From Eubacterium sp. CAG:248 (GTDB taxonomy: Bacteria; Bacillota; Clostridia; Lachnospirales; Lachnospiraceae), in contig FR886204.1 in the NCBI GenBank assembly GCA_000436475.1, positions 50,280-62,389 on the forward strand: a stretch of DNA of 12,110 nt, given 5' to 3'. This document shows, piece after piece, positions 6,996 to 12,110 of the stretch. The notes beneath the pieces are model-generated. The model had not been told where the DNA came from. It was given only the letters and a program-made list of their open reading frames with translations, and made no database searches. The translations under genes were made by a program, and so were the position numbers. The first letter of the stretch is position 1; each line of letters opens with the position of its first letter.

Positions 6996-7012
6996 CGGTA
7001 ATTCAATTGCCG
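6996..7012 (+). repeat. Left-end subterminal hairpin of the insertion element
   Basis: CGGTAATTCAATTGCCG folds as a 7-bp stem around a TCA loop, with one T-G wobble. It is the same as the right-end copy except for one base and is in the same orientation. This is the expected single-strand recognition structure for TnpA. Confidence 0.8.
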
Positions 7013-7025
7013 CAGATGAAAGCGC

Positions 7026-7069
7026 GTAACCACAGGTTACATTGGAGACTTTAACGTCTCCTCTTTTTT
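7026..7069 (+). terminator. Terminator inside the left end, upstream of tnpA
   Basis: A 6-bp hairpin, GTAACC-ACA-GGTTAC (7026-7040), is followed by GGAGAC (7044-7049) and GTCTCC (7056-7061) with a 6-base loop, then TC and six T (7064-7069). The second hairpin plus T-run is a textbook intrinsic terminator reading toward tnpA. IS200 is known to use such a left-end terminator to block transcription entering from outside, which would keep transposase levels low. Confidence 0.75.
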
Positions 7070-7081
7070 GAATTTTTAAAC

Positions 7082-7095
7082 AGAACACTTGTTCT
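7082..7095. promoter_or_regulatory. GAAC-N4-GTTC palindrome upstream of tnpA, possible LexA box or RNA hairpin
   Basis: AGAACACTTGTTCT is palindromic apart from its two central bases and contains GAAC-N4-GTTC, the core of the Firmicute LexA (DinR) box. It lies between the left-end terminator and the tnpA ribosome site, where a repressor could block transcription. In RNA it would form a 5-bp stem with a tetraloop just before the ribosome site, so a translational role is the alternative. Confidence 0.4.
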
Positions 7096-7117
7096 TTTCT
7101 TGGAGATGTGGTACACT

Positions 7118-7534
7118 ATGTGTATGAAGGAAAATTTAATTCATTCACGCACTTGCGTGTATAACATTAATTACCATGTGGTTTGGTCGGTAAAGTACAG
7201 GCGAAAGATTCTGAATGCGGAAGTTGAAAAGTATTTGAAAGAACTTGTAGAACAGATTGCCATGGATAAGGGCTTCATAGTCCATTTATTTGAAGTGGGT
7301 GAAGGAGACCATATTCATTGTTTTGTGTCAGCCCCACCCAAGCTGTCTATTACAGATATTGTAAAATATTTAAAGGGAATCAGTGGCAGGAAACTATTTG
7401 AACAGTTCCCGGAAATCAGACAGAAATTATGGAAAGGTCAGCTTTGGAACAATTCCTACTATGTGGAAACCATAGGTTCTGTGTCTGAAGAGAACATACG
7501 GCGTTATATTGAACATCAGAGTAAATCTTATTAA
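7118..7534 (+). CDS. tnpA: IS200/IS605 transposase TnpA (HUH-Y1)
   Basis: Dimeric single-strand DNA transposase that excises and inserts the element through a covalent 5'-phosphotyrosine. Counting from the ATG at 7118 (138 aa), the HUH metal motif is GDHIHCFVSAPP with H65 and H67. The nucleophile is Y130 in the C-terminal helix ENIRRYIEHQ, with Q134 as the fourth catalytic group. YNINYHVVWSVKYRRK (15-30) and LWNNSYYVETIG (109-120) are family blocks. All catalytic residues and normal length are present, so it looks active. The start is uncertain: in-frame TTG 7100, ATG 7106, 7118 and 7124 all precede the conserved region. I prefer 7118 because GTGG lies 6 bases upstream and GGAG 12 bases upstream. 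tnpB starts 13 bases after the stop. Confidence 0.93.
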   Translation: MCMKENLIHSRTCVYNINYHVVWSVKYRRKILNAEVEKYLKELVEQIAMDKGFIVHLFEVGEGDHIHCFVSAPPKLSITDIVKYLKGISGRKLFEQFPEIRQKLWKGQLWNNSYYVETIGSVSEENIRRYIEHQSKSY

Positions 7535-7547
7535 GGAGGAAAAGAAC

Positions 7548-8804
7548 ATGCTGCTGTCACATAAGACAGATATTCAACTGAATACAACAGAGTCTAATAT
7601 CGTAGGCCATATGTGCTATGCGGCATCTAAACTCTGGAACGTGTGCAACTATGAACGCCGTAATTTCAAGGAGCTTGGAATGGTCCATTACCCTGACTGG
7701 TATGATCAGAAAGCACGGTTAAAAGGAAATATGTGGTTCAAATCCCTGCCCTCGCAGACGGCGCAGGAAGTGTGCAAGCTGGTGGATAAATCATGGAAGT
7801 CATTTTACGCACTGATAAAAAGTAAAGGCATCCAGAATCCAAAGCCGCCAAGATTTAAACAAAGCGGTATGACAATTACCTATATGCAGAATGCAATTGT
7901 ACATGTATCTGGAAGCAAAAGGGTACGATTATCACTTCCGAAGCAGCTAAAGGAGTATCTGAAGCATACATATGATATCTGTGACAACTATCTGTATCTG
8001 GAAAATAAGATTTTCCAGAACACGGATGTCATCAAACAGATTAAGATATATCCACCGGATCAGAAAAATGTGTGTCAGGTTATCGTGATTTATGACGTAA
8101 AAGATGTGGAAAAAATGCAGGATAACGGACACTATTTATCGATTGATCTGGGTCTCCACAATCTGATGACCTGTTATGATTCTGCGGGCACAAGTTTTAT
8201 CCTTGGAAGAAAATATCTGGAAATCTCCTGGAAATATGATAAGGAAATCGCAAGACTTGGGCATCAATGGAACAGCTGTCAGTCAGCAGGAGGGATTAAG
8301 TATCCGAAGCCATCCAAACATATGCTTAAGGTATATAAGAAAAAGCGAAACTGTATTCACGACTATCTTCATAAAGTGACCAGAGCAGTAGTGAATTATT
8401 GTAAAGCAAATGATATCCACACGGTTATTATTGGAGATATAACAAATATTCGAAGGAATAAGAATCTGGGAAAAGTGACAAATCAAAAACTTCATGCATT
8501 GCCTTATGCAAAAATATATGGAATGCTGGAGTATAAACTTGCAATGCATGGAATTACACTTGCGAAACAGACAGAAGAATATTCAAGTCAGTGTTCCCCA
8601 CATGCACCACAAGTAACAAAAGAATATGCAAAGAAATGTAACAGAACGAACAGGGGATTGTATAAGGACCAGTTGTCAGTATATAATGCGGATGCAGTAG
8701 GGGCATATAACATTATGAGAAAATATTTTGCCGGATGCGGCAAAGAGAAAAAGATATCTGTTACCGGATTATCTTCGCCCCTGATTATAAAAGTAGCTGT
8801 GTAA
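7548..8804 (+). CDS. tnpB: TnpB-family RNA-guided nuclease, divergent RuvC-II and zinc ribbon
   Basis: Element-encoded TnpB (418 aa). The family uses an omega RNA made from the element's right end to cut matching DNA and help retain the element; it is not needed for transposition itself. AGGAGG (7534-7539) stands 8 bases before the ATG at 7548, so I prefer it over an in-frame ATG at 7509. The RuvC-I aspartate is D200 in YLSIDLGLHNLMT, and RuvC-III is D382 in YNADAVGAYNI. The RuvC-II segment reads TVIIGDITNIR (292-302), with G296 where canonical TnpB has the catalytic Glu. An E343-E344 pair in QTEEYSSQCSP may supply it, as proposed for rearranged TnpB clades. The zinc ribbon keeps only C349 and C364 of the usual four ligands. 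The frame is intact without stops, so it is probably a functional member of a divergent clade rather than a decayed copy. Confidence 0.9.
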   Translation: MLLSHKTDIQLNTTESNIVGHMCYAASKLWNVCNYERRNFKELGMVHYPDWYDQKARLKGNMWFKSLPSQTAQEVCKLVDKSWKSFYALIKSKGIQNPKPPRFKQSGMTITYMQNAIVHVSGSKRVRLSLPKQLKEYLKHTYDICDNYLYLENKIFQNTDVIKQIKIYPPDQKNVCQVIVIYDVKDVEKMQDNGHYLSIDLGLHNLMTCYDSAGTSFILGRKYLEISWKYDKEIARLGHQWNSCQSAGGIKYPKPSKHMLKVYKKKRNCIHDYLHKVTRAVVNYCKANDIHTVIIGDITNIRRNKNLGKVTNQKLHALPYAKIYGMLEYKLAMHGITLAKQTEEYSSQCSPHAPQVTKEYAKKCNRTNRGLYKDQLSVYNADAVGAYNIMRKYFAGCGKEKKISVTGLSSPLIIKVAV

Positions 8805-8906
8805 CCACAAAAAGGTAGCAGTAAAGGTGTCATGGACGCACCCAGAATCTGTATGGCGAAGCCATATATATCTGATGCTCGGTAATTCAATTACCGATGT
8901 AGTTCA
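8780..8906 (+). ncRNA. Predicted omega RNA (reRNA) scaffold at the right end
   Basis: TnpB proteins pair with a sense RNA that covers the tnpB 3' end and the right end and finishes with a guide copied from flanking DNA. Structured sequence is present here: TATGGC-GAA-GCCATA (8852-8866) inside CAGA (8843-8846)/TCTG (8871-8874), then the right-end hairpin. If the element ends near 8906, the resident guide would begin about 8907. The 5' end is not determined and may lie well inside tnpB. Confidence 0.45.
8880..8896 (+). repeat. Right-end subterminal hairpin of the insertion element
   Basis: CGGTAATTCAATTACCG is a perfect 7-bp stem with a TCA loop, the same orientation and nearly the same sequence as the left-end hairpin. 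It marks the right boundary zone; cleavage is expected about 10 bases downstream. Confidence 0.8.
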
Positions 8907-9053
8907 CGTTATTGACTTATAATCTATGGTAGACATTACTTGATATTCTTTATCTTTCTCATTCTCCAGAATATTTACAAAGTGCTGCTTCATCAAATGG
9001 TTTACGTAATTGAAATGCAACAACAATAACAATTCTGTAGCTGTTATAGACAT
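8904..9053 (-). CDS. Small hypothetical protein, 49 aa, abutting the element's right end
   Basis: A short frame I do not recognise: it begins MSITATELLLLLHFNYVNHL and ends with a charged tail (ILENEKDKEYQ, then YKSIT). It has a strong ribosome site (GGAGAGG, with GAGG 8 bases before the ATG) and a plausible promoter just upstream. The first half is amphipathic to hydrophobic (TELLLLLHFNYVNHLMKQHF, 6-25) and could be a single helix; there is no signal peptide cleavage motif. The TGA stop (8904-8906) falls within the presumed right end of the insertion element, so the native C-terminus may have been different. It lies between the methyltransferase terminator and, before insertion, the nadA control region. 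A non-coding explanation is possible given its length. Confidence 0.5.
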   Translation of the reverse strand: MSITATELLLLLHFNYVNHLMKQHFVNILENEKDKEYQVMSTIDYKSIT

Positions 9054-9082
9054 ATTATCATCCTCTCCTTTCGAAAAAACAT

Positions 9083-9111
9083 ATAATAATTGTTAATTAT
9101 ATTAAAAACAA
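9083..9111 (-). promoter_or_regulatory. Possible promoter of the small ORF, TTGTTT-17-TATTAT
   Basis: Minus-strand TTGTTT (9106-9111) and TATTAT (9083-9088) are separated by 17 bases, about 30 bases upstream of the 49-codon ORF. The -35 overlaps the T-run of the preceding terminator, a compact arrangement. The region is very A+T-rich, so a chance match is possible. Confidence 0.35.
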
Positions 9112-9144
9112 ATCGCACGATTTCATCATTAAAACCGTGCGATT
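9101..9144 (-). terminator. Terminator of the methionine-synthase-like gene
   Basis: AATCGCACG (9111-9119) and CGTGCGATT (9136-9144) are perfect 9-bp arms around a 16-base loop. On the minus strand the stem is followed by TGTTTTTAAT. It lies about 55 bases downstream of the stop at 9198 and separates that gene from the small ORF. Confidence 0.8.
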
Positions 9145-9197
9145 ATTATTTAAAATTTATTTAATTTACAAATGTTTTTATCAGCCAATAAAATGTA

Positions 9198-10307
9198 TTA
9201 TCCCCACACCTTGTCAGCAATTCTCTTCACAAGTCTTAACTTAGCCCACTGTTCGTCTTCTGTAAGCTTGTTTCCTATCTCACAGGATGCAAAGCCACAC
9301 TGTGGACTTAAGCACAGTCTTTCAAGTGGTATGTACTTTGCAGCTTCATTTATTCTATCAATAACGGTCTGCTCATCCTCTAATTCTGGAGATTTGGTTG
9401 TTATAAGTCCTAATACAACCTTCTTATCACCTGTAACATTCTTAAGTGGCTCAAAGCCTCCTGAACGCTCATCATCGTACTCCAGATAATATGCGTTAAC
9501 ATTCTCCTTAGCAAAAAGTGTAGCGGCAACCCCCGTATACGCACCGCTGCTTGCATATGTCGAATGGAAATTACCACGGCATACGTGGGTGTTAATCACC
9601 AAATCCTCTGGTTTTCCTTCTATTGACTTATTATTGATATCAAGAAGTGTATTCTTAATCTTTTCAAGTCCCGCTGGTGTTGTCCCAAAGAATTTACATG
9701 CAGATGAATCTACCACCATTCCCCATGAACAATCATCAAACTGAAGATTACGACAGCCTGCCGCATATACATCCTTTATGAATTCCTTATATCCGTTTGC
9801 TATATCCTCTGCCACCTGCTCAGGTGTATCATAGAACTTCTTAGTATTTCCCCAGGCAAAAGGCATAATCATCTGCTCTAAAAACTGCGCTGGTGCTGGT
9901 ATTGTAAGCTTTGCGACCGTATCCTCATCCTCAAACTGCTGCACGAACTTAAAATGTTCTATAAATGGATGTGTCTTATACACAATCTTTCCTGTAAGAT
10001 ATGTATCATCTATCATAGCAGCTTCTCCGTGGAATGGAAGACCTGTTTCTGTCTTGGAATGGCCTACTCCATCAAATGCCCACATAAAATCAAGATGCCA
10101 TGTGGCTCTTCTGAACTCTCCATCTGTTATTGCATGAAGTCCAACTTCCTTTTCTTTCTTTATAAGCTCTGTTATCGCCTCATCCTCAACACTTTTTAAC
10201 TCTTCTGCTGTAATACTGCCAGCCTCATAATCTCTTCTTGCTTTCTTTAAGCTTTCTGGTCTTAAGAAGCTTCCTACGTGATCAAACTTAAATGGTGTAC
10301 TTGCCAT
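9198..10307 (-). CDS. Cobalamin-independent methionine synthase II-like methyltransferase (MetE C-terminal domain family, YxjG/YxjH type)
   Basis: A 369-aa single-barrel relative of the MetE C-terminal catalytic domain. Relatives transfer a methyl group to a thiol such as homocysteine; the methyl donor for this short family is not certain. The full zinc site is visible: H241 and C243 in INTHVCRGN, E276 in YYLEYDD and C337 in LSPQCGF. The N-terminus shows DHVGSFLRP (9-17) and TDGEFRR (61-67), with QFDDCSW (189-195) in the middle. I chose the ATG at 10305-10307, which has AGGAG 9 bases upstream; a TTG three codons earlier is less likely. No S-box riboswitch, which controls yxjG/yxjH in Bacillus, is visible upstream. 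A LysR regulator gene directly precedes it, and two palindromes lie in between, suggesting LysR control. A sulfur or methionine role is likely but not proven. Confidence 0.88.
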   Translation of the reverse strand: MASTPFKFDHVGSFLRPESLKKARRDYEAGSITAEELKSVEDEAITELIKKEKEVGLHAITDGEFRRATWHLDFMWAFDGVGHSKTETGLPFHGEAAMIDDTYLTGKIVYKTHPFIEHFKFVQQFEDEDTVAKLTIPAPAQFLEQMIMPFAWGNTKKFYDTPEQVAEDIANGYKEFIKDVYAAGCRNLQFDDCSWGMVVDSSACKFFGTTPAGLEKIKNTLLDINNKSIEGKPEDLVINTHVCRGNFHSTYASSGAYTGVAATLFAKENVNAYYLEYDDERSGGFEPLKNVTGDKKVVLGLITTKSPELEDEQTVIDRINEAAKYIPLERLCLSPQCGFASCEIGNKLTEDEQWAKLRLVKRIADKVWG

Positions 10308-10462
10308 ATTATCCAACTCCTGCCTTTCCTTTATCTTGTATATTGTGATTCTTTTTATTAAACATAATTATATATATTGTCTGAATCTGCAATAGTTTTT
10401 TCGTTGGATTTAATATAACATCTGACTTACACCTTGTATAATACATAAACTTTTATGTTTGC
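10308..10462 (-). other. Upstream region of the methyltransferase gene
   Basis: This A+T-rich stretch contains a minus-strand TATAAT at 10367-10372. TTGCAG (10387-10392) is only 14 bases upstream of it, too close for a normal promoter, so activation by a regulator is plausible. No riboswitch or terminator with a U-tract is apparent. Confidence 0.3.
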
Positions 10463-10479
10463 CATAGTTTAAAGCTATG
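10443..10479. promoter_or_regulatory. Two tandem palindromes, candidate LysR-type binding region
   Basis: ACATAAA-CT-TTTATGT (10443-10458) and CATAGTTTAAAGCTATG (10463-10479) have centres about 20 bases apart, two helical turns, as LysR tetramers prefer. The second resembles the TATAGTT..AACTATA type of site I recall for streptococcal MtaR/MetR methionine regulators and overlaps the LysR gene's stop codon. The assignment is inference. Confidence 0.4.
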
Positions 10480-11377
10480 TCAAAACACACCTCTTCAACG
10501 CCTCCACATATATCTCCCCTAATCGACTAAGGGATATATTCCTATGCGTGATATATCCAATATGCATCCCACCTTCTCCTTCAAGTGGTACTGCTATTAT
10601 ATCTTTTCCATTAAGTTCTTCATCTATAACACCGCTGCATACTGTAAAACCGTTTAGTCCAATCAACAGGTTAAAAAGAGTAGCCCTGTCACGGACTCTT
10701 ATATTCTTTTTCTTTTCTTCAACTGAAAATATTTCCTCAGAATAATAAAATGAATTATGCTCTCCCTGTTCAAATGAAAGATACGGATAATCCTGCAGCT
10801 CATTCATTGTAACCTTATTTCTATCTGCCAGTGGATGTTTACGGCTAATGAATACATGTGGCTCTGCCTGCATAAGCTCGTGAAATACAAGCTTGTGCGA
10901 CTTAATCTCCTTTTCAAGAACAACTCTGTTGAAATCATTCATATAAAGCACGCCTATCTCACTTTTCATCATAGCAACATCCTCAATAATCTCATAAGTC
11001 TGTGTTTCCCTCAGACTAAAATCATATTCATCATGTCCGTATTTTTCAATAAGGTCAACAAAGGCATTGACAGCAAAGGAATAATGCTGCGTGGATACAC
11101 AGAATTCCTGCTTTCCGCCATTTCCTCCCTTATATCTGTCCTCTAAAAGTGTGGCTTGTTCTAATACCTGCCTTGCATAACCTAAGAAGTCCTCTCCATC
11201 CTTTGAAATATGTATTCCTTTATTGGTTCTGTCAAATATTGTTATATTCATCTCTTTTTCAAGCTCGTGAATTGCATTCGTAAGACTTGGCTGAGAAATA
11301 AAAAGCCTTGAAGCTGCCTCAGTTATTGTGCCGGTTTCTGCTACCATTATTATATATTTTAATTGTTGTAATGTCAT
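10475..11377 (-). CDS. LysR-family transcriptional regulator
   Basis: A 300-aa LysR-type regulator of standard length. The N-terminal winged helix-turn-helix (1-60) has TGTITEAASRLFISQPSLTNAIHELEKE with the usual A-A-x-L-x-x-S-Q-P-S pattern, then TIFDRTNKGIHISKDG. A linker helix and a periplasmic-binding-type effector domain (about 90-295) follow. I chose the ATG at 11375-11377, with GGTGG about 5 bases upstream; the longer frame opens with a TTG. It sits directly upstream of, and in the same direction as, the MetE-like gene rather than divergent from it. Sulfur or methionine control is suggested by neighbour only. The effector cannot be predicted. Confidence 0.92.
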   Translation of the reverse strand: MTLQQLKYIIMVAETGTITEAASRLFISQPSLTNAIHELEKEMNITIFDRTNKGIHISKDGEDFLGYARQVLEQATLLEDRYKGGNGGKQEFCVSTQHYSFAVNAFVDLIEKYGHDEYDFSLRETQTYEIIEDVAMMKSEIGVLYMNDFNRVVLEKEIKSHKLVFHELMQAEPHVFISRKHPLADRNKVTMNELQDYPYLSFEQGEHNSFYYSEEIFSVEEKKKNIRVRDRATLFNLLIGLNGFTVCSGVIDEELNGKDIIAVPLEGEGGMHIGYITHRNISLSRLGEIYVEALKRCVLT

Positions 11378-11490
11378 ATTAACCACCATTTCCAAATAAT
11401 TTACCTTGATGCTTTTTCACATACCTGCATTGCCTCATCCAAATTATTACTTAAGTACCGAAAAATAATCTTTATAATTAAACTGCGTAA

Positions 11491-12051
11491 CTATGCTGTT
11501 ATTATCATGTCACAGCTTTCACGTATTTTGCAAGTATCAAAATACTTTTCTTCTCTTGGAATCCACACACTCTTAAAAGCTTCCAGCTTCGCAGGATTAC
11601 GTGCTTTTAACCGTTTTATTTGCAATTCCTTGGAAACATCCATAAAAACACATAGTTTATAAAAGTTCCTAAGCTTAGGATGGCAGCTATATGAACCTTC
11701 TATAACCGTTATCACATTACTATTTATCTTCTGTGTCCTCATGTATCTGTCATTATGGCAATCATATGGACGGTAAACTGCATTTATTCCTTCTGTCAGG
11801 GGAATAAATATTTCATCTGTCAATCTTTGAAAGTCTATATTCCCTCCTGGCTGCTGCATTACAGCTTCCGTTCTTTTCTGCATTGGAAGATAAAAATCAT
11901 CAATATGTATCACATTGCATTCATGTTCCTTTTTTAATTGTTCTGCAAGTGTAGTCTTTCCTGCTGCACAGCGTCCATCTATTGCCATAATAAAAGGCTG
12001 CTTAGATGATATTTCTTTTAATAACACACATAAATCTTCATATTTATTCAT
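11491..12051 (-). CDS. P-loop uridine kinase-like protein
   Basis: A 186-aa single-domain P-loop kinase related to uridine kinase and phosphoribulokinase. Walker A is AIDGRCAAGKTTL (23-35), and HIDDFYLP (49-56) matches the Asp-Asp-Phe-Tyr block that positions the nucleoside in uridine kinases. PGGNIDFQRL and a YRPYD segment follow, as in that family, then VIEGSYSCHP as the Walker B-like region and KRLKARNP in the lid. It is shorter than Udk (about 210 aa), so the substrate may differ; I would not name it udk. The ATG start has GAGG 7 bases upstream. The gene is read from a good extended -10 promoter. LysR starts 113 bases downstream with no clear terminator or strong promoter between them. 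Confidence 0.82.
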   Translation of the reverse strand: MNKYEDLCVLLKEISSKQPFIMAIDGRCAAGKTTLAEQLKKEHECNVIHIDDFYLPMQKRTEAVMQQPGGNIDFQRLTDEIFIPLTEGINAVYRPYDCHNDRYMRTQKINSNVITVIEGSYSCHPKLRNFYKLCVFMDVSKELQIKRLKARNPAKLEAFKSVWIPREEKYFDTCKIRESCDMIITA

Positions 12052-12089
12052 ATATAATCCTCATAATATCATATGTTACTTTTGCGCTC

Positions 12090-12098
12090 ATTATATCA
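12090..12098 (-). promoter_or_regulatory. Extended -10 promoter (TGATATAAT) of the kinase-like gene
   Basis: Minus-strand TGATATAAT reads as TG-A-TATAAT, an extended -10 element with a perfect hexamer, about 40 bases upstream of the ATG. The -35 box would fall just beyond the right edge of the window and cannot be checked. Confidence 0.55.
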
Positions 12099-12110
12099 CG
12101 ATTCGTAGCT

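Larger units (their letters stand above)
6977..8906 (+). mobile_element. IS200/IS605-family insertion element (tnpA + tnpB)
   Basis: A complete element with HUH-Y1 transposase tnpA and accessory nuclease tnpB, the only plus-strand genes here. Both ends contain the same 17-base sequence, CGGTAATTCAATTRCCG, in the same orientation (6996-7012 and 8880-8896), as expected for the subterminal hairpins TnpA recognises. The family makes no target duplication and has no terminal inverted repeats, so exact ends cannot be read directly. I place the left end about 19 bases before the left hairpin, after TTTAG at 6972-6976, and the right end about 10 bases after the right hairpin, by analogy with IS608. 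Either end could be off by 10 bases. It lies between the small ORF and the nadA promoter and disrupts no recognised large gene. Confidence 0.87.

Noticed and set aside
8588..8890. Minus-strand 100-codon frame over the tnpB 3' end
   Set aside because: It is a shadow of tnpB on the opposite strand, with no ribosome site and no recognisable protein features.
8904..8936. GGTAGACATT (8929-8938) as a third TGTAGACA-type operator or target duplication of the insertion
   Set aside because: It has GGT in place of TGT and is too short; IS200/IS605 elements do not make target duplications.
10308..10474. S-box (SAM) riboswitch upstream of the MetE-like gene
   Set aside because: The conserved S-box core and terminator are absent; the region is simple A+T-rich sequence.

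Overview
The window looks like the chromosome of a low-GC anaerobic Firmicute, most likely a Lachnospiraceae-type Clostridium relative. The reasons are an A+T-rich sequence, strong GGAGG-type ribosome binding sites, near-consensus SigA-type promoters with 17-base spacers, a nadA-nadB-nadC-niaR cluster, and a GluRS and Cof-type phosphatase of the kinds I associate with that family. This assignment is inferred from protein character; no 16S or other marker is present.

Every chromosomal gene reads on the minus strand. From right to left in the direction of transcription: a P-loop uridine-kinase-like protein (11491-12051), a LysR-type regulator (10475-11377), a cobalamin-independent methionine-synthase-II-like zinc methyltransferase (9198-10307) with its own terminator, a 49-codon ORF with a good ribosome binding site (8904-9053), then the de novo NAD block nadA (5696-6604), nadB (4298-5617), nadC (3330-4187) and the niacin-responsive repressor niaR (2647-3195). 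A very long terminator hairpin follows, then a Cof-like HAD phosphatase (1574-2422) and the first 438 codons of glutamyl-tRNA synthetase gltX, which runs off the left edge.

The only plus-strand genes belong to an IS200/IS605-type element at about 6977-8906: tnpA (HUH-Y1 single-strand transposase) and tnpB (RNA-guided nuclease relative). Its ends carry the same subterminal hairpin in the same orientation (6996-7012 and 8880-8896). A terminator lies just inside the left end, and a GAAC-N4-GTTC palindrome sits just upstream of tnpA. TnpB lacks the usual RuvC-II glutamate at its expected place and has a degenerate zinc ribbon. It therefore probably belongs to a divergent TnpB clade rather than the textbook one.

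The NAD genes form one functional unit. NadB oxidises aspartate to iminoaspartate, NadA condenses it with dihydroxyacetone phosphate to quinolinate, NadC makes nicotinate mononucleotide, and NiaR should repress the set when niacin is plentiful. The nadA and niaR promoters both carry TGT..ACA-type repeats overlapping or flanking the -35 box, which are plausible NiaR operators. Upstream of the nadA promoter lies a nested inverted repeat of about 160 bp that borders the insertion element. I see no wholly new multi-gene system. The most interesting points are the unusual TnpB, the control region between nadA and the element, the possible SOS box at tnpA, and the small ORF whose stop codon appears to be supplied by the element.
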